A stretch of 19,651 nt of DNA from JBBFMJ01 sp037441225 (lineage in GTDB: Bacteria > Acidobacteriota > Thermoanaerobaculia > UBA2201), in contig JBBISU010000060.1 of assembly GCA_037441225.1 (NCBI GenBank), positions 1 through 19,651 of the forward strand, in the 5' to 3' direction. Positions 1-6,744 of the stretch are shown here, piece by piece. Both the position numbers and the translations under genes were made by a program. The notes under the pieces were generated by a model. The model saw only the letters and a list, made by a program, of their open reading frames with translations, made no database searches and was not told where the DNA came from. Positions within the stretch are counted from its first letter, which is position 1. The number at the start of each line of letters is the position of its first letter.

Positions 1-3000
1 ACTGGAATTCTTGTGTCTGTATTTTGTGGACAGGTGTTTGAGAAGTCAAAGTAAATTGAGGCATCATTTTCAAATGAACCAACAGATCCGAAGATGTGAA
101 CCTCCGTCCCCCCTGCCGTCGTGCCTTGCTCTGGATAAATTAAAATTTTACTATCACATTCTGGCTTAACTTTTTCTATTACCATTCTATTATTTTTTGA
201 GTAATATATTCCTGAACAACTATTCATTTTTGATACTTTTATTTTGTATTCTCCAGGTCCTCTTTGATTATAAAAAGATGTTGCATCATAAATTGGGTCA
301 GAATTATAATCTTTTAATGTGAGCCCGAAAAAACCTTTAACTAACTTTACTTCAAGACATTTTTTAGTATCTTGTCCTAATAAATTATAATAAACATTGC
401 AAGAGTAAACTGGTTTTTGTGCTGATGGTGACGGAATAAATGTTTTTTCAACAGAACCTGTATTTACTACTATGTCTTCTGCATTTGAAATTTCTTCTTC
501 TTTTTGCCCAATTTTTAAAGGATAAAAATTATTTATATCATTATAAATTATTGATCCATTATTTGAATTAATATTTTTTAGGCTTAAATATATTTGACTT
601 CCACAAAGATAGGTATTATACCATAGCGAGGGATTTGGTGAAAATATAAATTCCTTAATTGAAGTTTGCAATGGTAAAATATCTCCAAAATCTTTTGGAT
701 TATAATAAATTATCAAGCCATTTCCTTCTAAACCTGCTTGAACACTTTTTGCTTCTATAGACCCAATATTTTTTAGGGCAATTGTTATGCTCCATTTTTC
801 TCCTGCTTCAATTACTGAGTCACCATCGCCTTCTATCTCTGTTGGAATACCTAATGAATCAAGTATTATATATGGACAAGGGTTTATTTCAACCTCAAAT
901 GGCTCTGAGGAAACATTGCAATATTCAGATGTTTCATTATTTACGATTTGTTTTCCAGAAACAGTATAAAGCCCACTTTGATCTGCATTATATATTAAAG
1001 AGTTTGCACCAGAAATAGGATTGCCATTAATATACCATTGAAAATCAAAATCAATATTATTCGCCCTTAGAATTACATTGCTATTTGGGCAAACATTCTG
1101 AGGATCTCCTATTATTGATACTAATTTTGGAACATATACATTATCTTCTGCTTCATCTATTTCAGTATCTGCAGATAAACTGCAATTATTAATATATCTC
1201 ACTTTATATTCATATATTATATCATTTTCTATTTCTGTATCTATCCATTCTCTATCTGGTACTGGCATTGGTCCCCCAGCTTCATAGCCTGTTGCATATT
1301 CGCTATGAACCTTCTCCCAGTTTTCTATTCCTTTTCTTCTAAAAACATCATATCTTCTTTTATAACAATTCCTCGTGCATCCATCGTTCCAATCCTCACC
1401 TAAAAAAGGAGGCCAATGTATTGAAATGCCCGTATCGCCGCAAGGTTCAAAATCATATGCCAAATTATTAATATATGGAACATTAGGGGCTGTACAAGTT
1501 TCTGCTGTTGAAAAATCCCAAATTGGTCCTATATGCTCCCCACCTTCTCCTTTTGCCACAACTTTCCAGTAGTATGTTTTACCTGGGGACAAGGTAACTT
1601 CATATTCCGTTTCAGTTATATTTGATACAATTAATGGAGGATTTGTAGTTTCGCCAAAATAAACATCATAATAATTTGCATTTGCTGATGGAAGCCAATC
1701 CAAAATAATAGAATTTTCATATAATAAATGATCTTTATAAGGAAATAAATAGACAAAATCAGTAGGAGCGGTTTGGGCACAATTATTTACTGCCTCAAAA
1801 GGTCTTTCAAAACATTTTAAATTTCCTAAATTATCCTTAAACCAAACTAGCAATTTTTTTTGTCCAATCCCAGCTGGAATATAATTAATTTCCCATCCTA
1901 TATTCATTGTATCAATATAAAGTTCACATGATGGATCATGATAACTAAAGAATGTCTTTGGCACATCCTTGAAAGCATCATAATATTCCTTACAAACATC
2001 TCCTCTATTTACACTTAAATTAATTGGAATTGGAGATGGATTATTATTTTCACAAGGATATGACTCTATCCAGCAACTTGAACTTGAATCTACAATCTTT
2101 GCACACCCTGAACCTCTATCTGTCCCCTGAGCAATTTCATCAGTATAAACCCAGCCATAAAATTTGCTTTCTTTACATATCTTTGCAGGCTGGCCAGATG
2201 CATCTGGCACAGGTGGAACATCTACCCACATTGCTGGAAGACCTATTAACCCTGGTGCTTGACCCTTGTATGGCCATAACCATCCTAAATCTCTATAAAT
2301 TGAACGCCTTCCAAAATGAAAAAAATACTTTTCTGGTGAAAAATATGTATCGTTAAAAGAATCAAATTTAAAATAATCTGAGCTATAAGACAATCCAAAC
2401 TCAGAAACTAAAAAATCATAAACGGCATTCATTAAAAGATAGTACCTAATCCCAGGTTTATTTATATCATAGCATGGATCTGTATCAGAATTAGTTATAT
2501 TTTCCTCACAAATATAAGGATCCCAACAATATGCATCCGTAAAACAGGAATCAGGATTGCTACTTGGGCAGGACCACCACAGGCAATTTTTAAGAAATTC
2601 AGTTCCATCTAGTGTACTTTGTTCAAGAGCATTATAAAACAACTCCCTTCCTATTAATTTTTTTAAAGAGTCTTCTAAGGAAAATTTATGCCCTGCCAGT
2701 CTTAATCCATAAAAAGCAGTGCTCATTGTGCTTAAAAGTCCAACGCCATAGTTTGGATTTTCAAAATTATCCCTTTCCCCTAAATGAGGATTCCAAAATA
2801 AATGATTGAAGTTCATAACCTTAGCTTCTTTGTTTTGGATTATATGTTCTAAATTTTGGGAAGAACTTAAGCATTTGGGAATCCATACATTCTGATTTTG
2901 TAATAATTCAGTGTTACTTCTTACGCAAATGCTTTCATCAGGTGAGAGGGAATTTAAAATGCTTTGCTGAGCCTTTGATATTTTTGATAATGCGAAATTA

Positions 3001-3668
3001 TTTTCAAGATTAAAAGCTCCACTTATCTCACTAAATATTCTTCCATTTTTTATTTCCCAGGCTGAAATCCAGGCATTAGCAGAAGCATCTATAACATAGT
3101 CATCCATGCATGTATTCCCATTTTGAAAATCACAACTATTATTAAATTCATATCTTTTTGAAACTTCTCTTATAAGGCAGTCCAATTGCGGATTTAATTT
3201 TCCTTTCCCTCCAAGAACCTGACCAATTGCCACTATCAAAGTTATATTTATTCCGCCAAAAATTTCCTTAAATGAATTTTCATCTTGCAATACATTTTTT
3301 AATTTTAAACATAAATTTTCTAACACAACTTGATCAATCCTTTCTTCAAGAATATCCTGTAATATCGCCCCATAATCTCCCATATCCTTATTAATATCTC
3401 TTTCCAAATTATTCGATAAAAAGGATTCCTTTGCGTTATAGCTTGTTGGATTACTGCGCCGGCAAATATAATAAGGACATTCCGTTGGACAATTCTCAGG
3501 GCATCCATTACAAGGGTCAGTAGCACAATTTGGTATTATGCCATCTTTATCAAAATCACATGAAATTTGATTAAAATTGCAGAAAACGAAATTTTCTGAA
3601 TAAAGATCTACACTACATATTAGGGTAATCAGAAAAAAAGAAAGAAGAAAGAAGAAATAACTTCTCAT
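1..3668 (-). CDS. Large secreted Cys-rich multidomain protein (FN3/Ig-like, CARDB-like, IPT/TIG), C-terminus off the window
   Basis: The minus-strand frame from the ATG at 3668 is open without a stop to the window edge, giving at least 1222 residues. The first 24 residues form a signal peptide (basic MR, then a Phe/Leu-rich core), so the protein is exported. Residues about 28-60 hold a dense Cys cluster with a DKDGIIPNCATDPC stretch resembling a thrombospondin type-3 Ca-binding repeat. Residues 60-630 are Cys- and Trp-rich and I do not recognise them. Then come an FN3-like domain (about 633-722), a second FN3-like segment (724-844), an Ig/PKD-like domain (845-934, with YQW-like FQWYINGNPISGA), a CARDB-like segment (947-980) and the start of an IPT/TIG domain (1173 onward, PEQGTTAGGTEV). 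An AGAAGG site lies four bases before the start. It is probably a surface or extracellular binding protein; any sorting signal at the C-terminus is outside the window. Domain names are by eye. Confidence 0.85.
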   Translation of the reverse strand, partial: MRSYFFFLLSFFLITLICSVDLYSENFVFCNFNQISCDFDKDGIIPNCATDPCNGCPENCPTECPYYICRRSNPTSYNAKESFLSNNLERDINKDMGDYGAILQDILEERIDQVVLENLCLKLKNVLQDENSFKEIFGGINITLIVAIGQVLGGKGKLNPQLDCLIREVSKRYEFNNSCDFQNGNTCMDDYVIDASANAWISAWEIKNGRIFSEISGAFNLENNFALSKISKAQQSILNSLSPDESICVRSNTELLQNQNVWIPKCLSSSQNLEHIIQNKEAKVMNFNHLFWNPHLGERDNFENPNYGVGLLSTMSTAFYGLRLAGHKFSLEDSLKKLIGRELFYNALEQSTLDGTEFLKNCLWWSCPSSNPDSCFTDAYCWDPYICEENITNSDTDPCYDINKPGIRYYLLMNAVYDFLVSEFGLSYSSDYFKFDSFNDTYFSPEKYFFHFGRRSIYRDLGWLWPYKGQAPGLIGLPAMWVDVPPVPDASGQPAKICKESKFYGWVYTDEIAQGTDRGSGCAKIVDSSSSCWIESYPCENNNPSPIPINLSVNRGDVCKEYYDAFKDVPKTFFSYHDPSCELYIDTMNIGWEINYIPAGIGQKKLLVWFKDNLGNLKCFERPFEAVNNCAQTAPTDFVYLFPYKDHLLYENSIILDWLPSANANYYDVYFGETTNPPLIVSNITETEYEVTLSPGKTYYWKVVAKGEGGEHIGPIWDFSTAETCTAPNVPYINNLAYDFEPCGDTGISIHWPPFLGEDWNDGCTRNCYKRRYDVFRRKGIENWEKVHSEYATGYEAGGPMPVPDREWIDTEIENDIIYEYKVRYINNCSLSADTEIDEAEDNVYVPKLVSIIGDPQNVCPNSNVILRANNIDFDFQWYINGNPISGANSLIYNADQSGLYTVSGKQIVNNETSEYCNVSSEPFEVEINPCPYIILDSLGIPTEIEGDGDSVIEAGEKWSITIALKNIGSIEAKSVQAGLEGNGLIIYYNPKDFGDILPLQTSIKEFIFSPNPSLWYNTYLCGSQIYLSLKNINSNNGSIIYNDINNFYPLKIGQKEEEISNAEDIVVNTGSVEKTFIPSPSAQKPVYSCNVYYNLLGQDTKKCLEVKLVKGFFGLTLKDYNSDPIYDATSFYNQRGPGEYKIKVSKMNSCSGIYYSKNNRMVIEKVKPECDSKILIYPEQGTTAGGTEVHIFGSVGSFENDASIYFDFSNTCPQNTDTRIP

Positions 3669-3691
3669 AAAACCTTCTACTTGAAAATTTC

Positions 3692-3720
3692 TTGAGACAT
3701 TATATCAAATAATGTATTAA
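3692..3720 (+). promoter_or_regulatory. Possible promoter of the radical SAM gene at 3728
   Basis: On the plus strand TTGAGA (3692-3697) and TATTAA (3715-3720) are separated by 17 bases. Transcription would begin almost at the ATG at 3728. No Shine-Dalgarno sequence precedes that ATG, which fits a leaderless mRNA. In DNA this AT-rich the match is only suggestive. It would overlap the divergent promoter on the other strand. Confidence 0.3.
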
Positions 3721-3727
3721 AATACAA
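3699..3727 (-). promoter_or_regulatory. Putative promoter of the large secreted protein gene
   Basis: Read on the minus strand, a perfect TATAAT lies at 3704-3699, preceded by TGA to make an extended -10 (TGATATAAT). A weak -35 (TTGTAT, 3727-3722) sits 17 bases upstream. The predicted start lies about 20-25 bases before the ATG at 3668, leaving room for the AGAAGG ribosome site. It overlaps the region upstream of the divergent radical SAM gene. Confidence 0.55.
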
Positions 3728-4594
3728 ATGGTTATGGTCATAAATATTTTTTCAAGAACTGCTTACAAAAGGCTTGAAAATTTTGCAAGGTATGCAAAAT
3801 TTATAATAGAACCATTAAAAAAACTAACAAATGGATATTCCCCATTTCCAATTGCTGTTATAATCCATTTAACTTATAGATGCAATCTGGATTGTTTTAT
3901 GTGCTGTCAACATATAAAAGATTATTCGGATATTTTACCTTCATTTCCAAATGAAAATAAAGATTTTTTAGAAATTAAAACTGATGAGTGGAAAAAAATA
4001 ATTTTAAATATAAAGCAATCTTTTCCTTTTAAGCCATTTTTACATTTCAGTGGAGGTGAACCATTGTTATACTACGGAATAAGGGATTTGATAAAATTTT
4101 CAAAGGAGGAAAAATTTAATGTTTCATTGATTTCAAATGGCTTCTGGCTTGAAAATTTTATAGATGATATTTTAAATTTTAAATTAAATAGATTGCATAT
4201 TTCAATTGATGGACCAGAAGAAATACATGATAAAATTAGAGGTAGAAAATTTTCATATAAAAGAGCAGTTGAATCTTTAAAAAATTTGGTAAAGATGAGG
4301 GAAAGAAGAAAACAAAATTTTCCACATATAACAATTAATTGTACAATAACTAAAGAAAATTATAATTTTATAAAAGATATGCTAAAGGTAAAAGAAGAAA
4401 GCAAAGCAGATCACTTAACATTTCAGCACCCAGTATTTTTTGATAAAGAGAGAGATATGGTTGATGGGATAGATGTTCAGAAGATTCAAAAAGATTTATA
4501 TGAGATTTTAAAAGAAAATAAAGATGTAACATTATATGCTTATGTTCCAAAAAAAGATGGCAGGAATATTATTATGGTAGTTCTGAAAATTTAG
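3728..4594 (+). CDS. Radical SAM/SPASM protein, N-terminal part, frameshifted
   Basis: The 288-codon frame encodes the radical SAM core. The CX3CX2C motif that binds the [4Fe-4S] cluster and S-adenosylmethionine is at Cys52, Cys56 and Cys59, and the GGEP motif is at about 109-112. The next Met, at codon 3, is an equally possible start. After about residue 276 the frame runs into an unrelated 12-residue tail and a TAG at 4592. The natural C-terminus continues in another frame from about 4555 (next entry). The switch falls at a run of seven A (4549-4555), where one extra A would restore a protein of about 358 residues. This could be a sequencing or assembly error, a true inactivating mutation or slippage. 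The substrate is unknown: SPASM proteins include peptide-modifying and cofactor-maturing enzymes. It lies divergent from the large secreted protein gene. Confidence 0.75.
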   Translation: MVMVINIFSRTAYKRLENFARYAKFIIEPLKKLTNGYSPFPIAVIIHLTYRCNLDCFMCCQHIKDYSDILPSFPNENKDFLEIKTDEWKKIILNIKQSFPFKPFLHFSGGEPLLYYGIRDLIKFSKEEKFNVSLISNGFWLENFIDDILNFKLNRLHISIDGPEEIHDKIRGRKFSYKRAVESLKNLVKMRERRKQNFPHITINCTITKENYNFIKDMLKVKEESKADHLTFQHPVFFDKERDMVDGIDVQKIQKDLYEILKENKDVTLYAYVPKKDGRNIIMVVLKI

Positions 4595-4803
4595 GAAAAG
4601 GATGTGGATGGAATTGGGTTGGTTTAAGGTTACATCCAAATGGAGATGTTGTTCCTTGCAGGGGAATTTTTTTAGGAAATGCTCTTGATGGAAGAACTAT
4701 TAAGGAAATCTGGAATTCAAAAGAATTTAAAAATTTTAGAAAGGATTTAATAAATGTTGGAAATTATTCAGAATGTGGAAGATGCACCCATCGCCTTTTT
4801 TAA
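4555..4803 (+). pseudogene. Out-of-frame SPASM C-terminus of the radical SAM gene
   Basis: The -1 frame relative to the preceding gene runs open from the A7 tract to a TAA at 4801-4803. It encodes about 82 residues that read as a SPASM-type C-terminus: KGCGWNW, then NGDVVPCRG, then IKEIWNSKEFKNFR and a final SECGRC. Those cysteines are what auxiliary Fe-S cluster binding in this family would need. The same order of blocks (NGNVYPCC, then LKEIWEGREF) occurs in the intact radical SAM protein at 18116-19579, which supports one original gene. No separate start codon or ribosome site precedes it, so it is best read as the continuation of the 3728 gene. Confidence 0.75.
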
Positions 4804-4975
4804 TCCAAGTTCTATAGTTTTTATGAAAAAATACAAATAGTAAAAAGATTTCCTAAATTTTTTCTGCAATACATTCTTCCCTTGTGATATGTTTCATTTA
4901 TAGTGGCTTCTCATTTAAATATAACTTCTTTTATATTTCTTTGGCTCTTATGCTGCTTCTTTTATACATCTTATT

Positions 4976-5065
4976 TTATAAATTTTCAAATGGGGCTGGC
5001 TTTCCACAAATTCCAAAGATTTTTGTAGAAATTAAAAGAAATAAAAATAAATTATAAACCTTCAT
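4976..5065 (-). CDS. Small ORF with signal-peptide-like sequence, 29 aa (gene start or remnant)
   Basis: The ATG at 5065 is preceded by an excellent AGGAGG ribosome site four to five bases away, and it follows the stop of the upstream frame by 13 bases, as in an operon junction. The 29 residues begin MKVYNLFLFLL, a short charged start followed by a hydrophobic core, and end FGICGKPAPFENL before a TAA. This looks like the start of an exported protein. In the adjacent frame a Lys-rich stretch continues for only about a dozen codons. It is therefore either a very small secreted peptide or the stump of a truncated gene. No family is recognised. Confidence 0.35.
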   Translation of the reverse strand: MKVYNLFLFLLISTKIFGICGKPAPFENL

Positions 5066-5078
5066 AAAATCCTCCTTT

Positions 5079-5194
5079 TTATTCAAATTTATATGGTTCA
5101 ATTTTTGATATTGCAAGAGATATGTATCCCCCTACTGAAATCCAAATTGCATCTTTTAAATTTAAAACTTGAACTGGAATATCTTTATCTTCAT
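5079..5194 (-). pseudogene. Small ORF of about 38 codons, apparently frameshifted
   Basis: An ATG at 5194 directly follows the TAA of the 76-residue frame and has a GGAGG site five bases upstream, but it reads only MKIKIFQFKF before a TAA at 5162-5164. In the -1 frame the DNA stays open with normal-looking codons to a TAA at 5079, encoding NLKDAIWISVGG and SKIEPYKFE. One additional T in the TTTT run of the coding strand (5164-5167) would join the two into about 38 residues. The good ribosome site and the protein-like second half argue for a gene, intact or recently broken. The function is unknown. Confidence 0.3.
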
Positions 5195-5425
5195 TTAAAC
5201 CTCCAAAAATAAGTAATACGCAATTCTTGTGCCAGAAATCTTCTTAAATAAAAATTCTATGTAAAATCCATATTCTAACAATATTTTAAGCCAATTTATA
5301 TATTTTTTGTTTTTCAAAATTTTTTCAAAAATTTGTAAAAATTTACAAAAATTTGAAAATTCTAATTTATAATTATCCAAAAAAGTAAATTTTAAAAATG
5401 ATAGGAAAGAAAAGAAAATCTTCAT
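5195..5425 (-). CDS. Hypothetical small protein, 76 aa
   Basis: The ATG at 5425 has an AGAGG ribosome site at a normal distance and a promoter-like TTGACA element upstream. The 76 residues are rich in Phe, Leu and Lys (start MKIFFSFLSFLKFTFLDNYK) with no recognisable domain. The strong Phe/Lys content partly reflects the A/T tracts in the DNA, so coding status is uncertain. Its TAA is immediately followed by the ATG of the next small frame, as in an operon. The middle of the frame lies over the phased A-tract array at 5316-5361. Confidence 0.35.
   Translation of the reverse strand: MKIFFSFLSFLKFTFLDNYKLEFSNFCKFLQIFEKILKNKKYINWLKILLEYGFYIEFLFKKISGTRIAYYLFLEV
5316..5361. repeat. Helically phased A-tracts (likely curved DNA)
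   Basis: The eight-base unit AAAAATTT occurs at 5327-5334, 5337-5344 and 5347-5354, exactly ten bases apart. It is flanked by a longer AAAATTTTTT tract at 5316-5325 and by AAAATT at 5356-5361. A-tracts repeated once per helical turn are known to bend DNA. The block is also nearly palindromic. Confidence 0.6.
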
Positions 5426-5439
5426 TTTTTTCCTCTAAT

Positions 5440-5469
5440 AAAATATTAAAATAATTTCGCCTCTGTCAA
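5440..5469 (-). promoter_or_regulatory. Putative promoter of the small-ORF cluster
   Basis: On the minus strand a perfect TTGACA lies at 5469-5464. A TATTTT hexamer (5445-5440) follows after 18 bases; TAATAT with a 15-base spacer is an alternative. The predicted start falls just before the AGAGG ribosome site of the 5425 ORF. Confidence 0.45.
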
Positions 5470-5559
5470 GGACAAACTTATTTTACATTTTTATACACTT
5501 CTTTAAAAAAGCTATTTAAAATTTTTAAAACCTGAGATTAATCAATTTTTATTTGAATT

Positions 5560-5591
5560 AAAAAAAATTATTACTAATCAACAAAATTAGT
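5560..5591 (-). terminator. Weak intrinsic terminator after the HAD gene
   Basis: On the minus strand, starting in the last base of the HAD stop codon, ACTAAT pairs with ATTAGT around a seven-base loop. After AATAA a run of eight T follows (5567-5560). The stem is only six base pairs and AT-rich, so it is weak, but its position at the end of the four-gene operon supports it. Confidence 0.45.
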
Positions 5592-6208
5592 TATCTTAAA
5601 AGGCAAAGAATTTCATTTAAATTTGAAATCTGAAAATCCCCATGGATCCCTAAACCTACTGTTTTAACATTTGCTCTCTTTCCTGCTTCTATGTCAAAAG
5701 GTGAATCACCTACAAAGATAATTTCATTTTCTTTTAAATTTAATAATTCAAGAATTTTTAATAAAATATCTGGTTCTGGTTTCCCTTTAATTGAATCAGA
5801 AGCACCTAAATAATAATCAATATATTTTTCAATTTTTGCTTTTTTTATGCAAAAAGATAAAATTTTTGGAGCAGAATTTGAGGCAATTGCAATTTTTAAA
5901 TTCTTTTCTTTTAATTTTTCTAAAACAATTTTTGTTTCTTTAAAAACCTTTATATATTTTGCAAATCTTTCAAAATTTTCTTCATAAAATTTTTGTAGTT
6001 CCTTTAAAGTTATTTCTGGTAAAAGAATTTCAATATCCTTTTCCATCCCCTGTCCCCAGAATTTTTCAAACTCTTTTTTTGTTAATATTTTTTTCCCATA
6101 ATTTTTTAAGGCAAAGTTTAGGAGTTTATGCCAGGCAGAAAAAGAGTCAATCAAAACGCCATCCAAATCAAAGATTATGCCTTTTATTATGTCCAACTTG
6201 CTTTCCAT
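5591..6208 (-). CDS. HAD-superfamily hydrolase, subfamily IA (phosphatase)
   Basis: This 205-residue protein has all four HAD motifs. Motif I is DLDGVLIDS with the nucleophile Asp14 and acid/base Asp16, motif II is Ser110, motif III is Lys143 in GKPEPD, and motif IV is VGDSPFD with Asp168 and Asp172 for Mg2+. The helical cap between motifs I and II (about residues 20-95) is of the C1 type found in phosphoglycolate phosphatase and PpaX-like enzymes. It should hydrolyse a small phosphate ester or pyrophosphate in the cytoplasm; the substrate cannot be read from the sequence. It is the last gene of the operon and its ATG overlaps the end of the preceding gene by 22 bases. Its place behind two polyamine genes suggests but does not prove a metabolic link. 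Confidence 0.88.
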   Translation of the reverse strand: MESKLDIIKGIIFDLDGVLIDSFSAWHKLLNFALKNYGKKILTKKEFEKFWGQGMEKDIEILLPEITLKELQKFYEENFERFAKYIKVFKETKIVLEKLKEKNLKIAIASNSAPKILSFCIKKAKIEKYIDYYLGASDSIKGKPEPDILLKILELLNLKENEIIFVGDSPFDIEAGKRANVKTVGLGIHGDFQISNLNEILCLLR

Positions 6209-6744
6209 TCTTCAATAATTTGTTTTTGAAACTTACACAATGTATGTCTCAATATTACATTTTTACCACCTGATAATTCAATTGCCCTTTCCATCCAGCC
6301 AGAGATCCTTATACATAAGGCAGGATGGGGAAAGGAGATATCTTTTATTTGAACATGGGCATAATTGAAAGAATGGGAAACAACAAAAAAAATACCTTCT
6401 GAATAATAATTACTCCAAACTTGAGCTGCTCTTTTAATTATAAATTCAGGAGAACCAAATTTATAAAATAATTTATAAACAGTGCTCAATCCATCTTCAC
6501 AGGAAAATCTACCCATTTCCCACCATACCTGATATGAATCTCTTTTCACTATTTCTGGAACTCTTGACATTATCTCAACAAAAAAATTTACTTCATACCA
6601 ATCAGAAGAGAGGATTGAGGAAATAAAAAGATTTTTTGCTTCAATTGATAAAATATTTTCAAAATTAGACAGTTCTTCTGGTTTTAATTTGCTCTTAATA
6701 TAATTAATTGTTGATTTTATTGCTATCCCTTTTATCTTTAGCAC
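6187..6744 (-). CDS. V4R/HNOB-like (TIGR02265/DUF2378-type) putative sensor protein
   Basis: The start is a GTG at 6744 with a GAGGG ribosome site five to six bases upstream, inside the end of the agmatinase gene (41-base overlap). The 185-residue protein begins KGIAIKSTINYIK, has an SDWYEVNFFVEIM segment near residue 50, GSPEFIIKRAAQVWSNYY in the middle and HPALCIRISGWMERAIELSGGKNV toward the end. This order matches my recollection of small proteins related to V4R and heme-NO-binding-like folds, annotated as TIGR02265/DUF2378. Members of that group are thought to be ligand-sensing or scaffold domains. I see no heme-binding signature, and the Cys-rich terminal motif usual in V4R is not intact. 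Its presence inside a polyamine operon suggests a sensory or adaptor role, but this is inference. Family assignment is moderate. Confidence 0.6.
   Translation of the reverse strand: MLKIKGIAIKSTINYIKSKLKPEELSNFENILSIEAKNLFISSILSSDWYEVNFFVEIMSRVPEIVKRDSYQVWWEMGRFSCEDGLSTVYKLFYKFGSPEFIIKRAAQVWSNYYSEGIFFVVSHSFNYAHVQIKDISFPHPALCIRISGWMERAIELSGGKNVILRHTLCKFQKQIIEEWKASWT

Larger units (their letters stand above)
4804..5590. other. Low-coding AT-rich region with small ORFs
   Basis: No gene of normal length is present in these 787 bases. From 4804 to about 4975 all frames are broken by stops and I see nothing recognisable. From 4976 to 5469 the minus strand carries a promoter-like sequence, three small open frames and ribosome sites, each listed separately. 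From 5470 to 5560 there is only AT-rich sequence without clear signals. The stretch could be a decayed locus or a genuine cluster of very small genes. Confidence 0.6.

Noticed and set aside
782..2809. Several plus-strand open frames of 60-110 codons in the first 3 kb
   Set aside because: They are antisense to one continuous minus-strand frame with a signal peptide and recognisable domains.
5959..6273. Plus-strand frame of 104 codons opposite the HAD and V4R-like genes
   Set aside because: Both minus-strand genes have intact motifs here, and the plus-strand product has no recognisable features.
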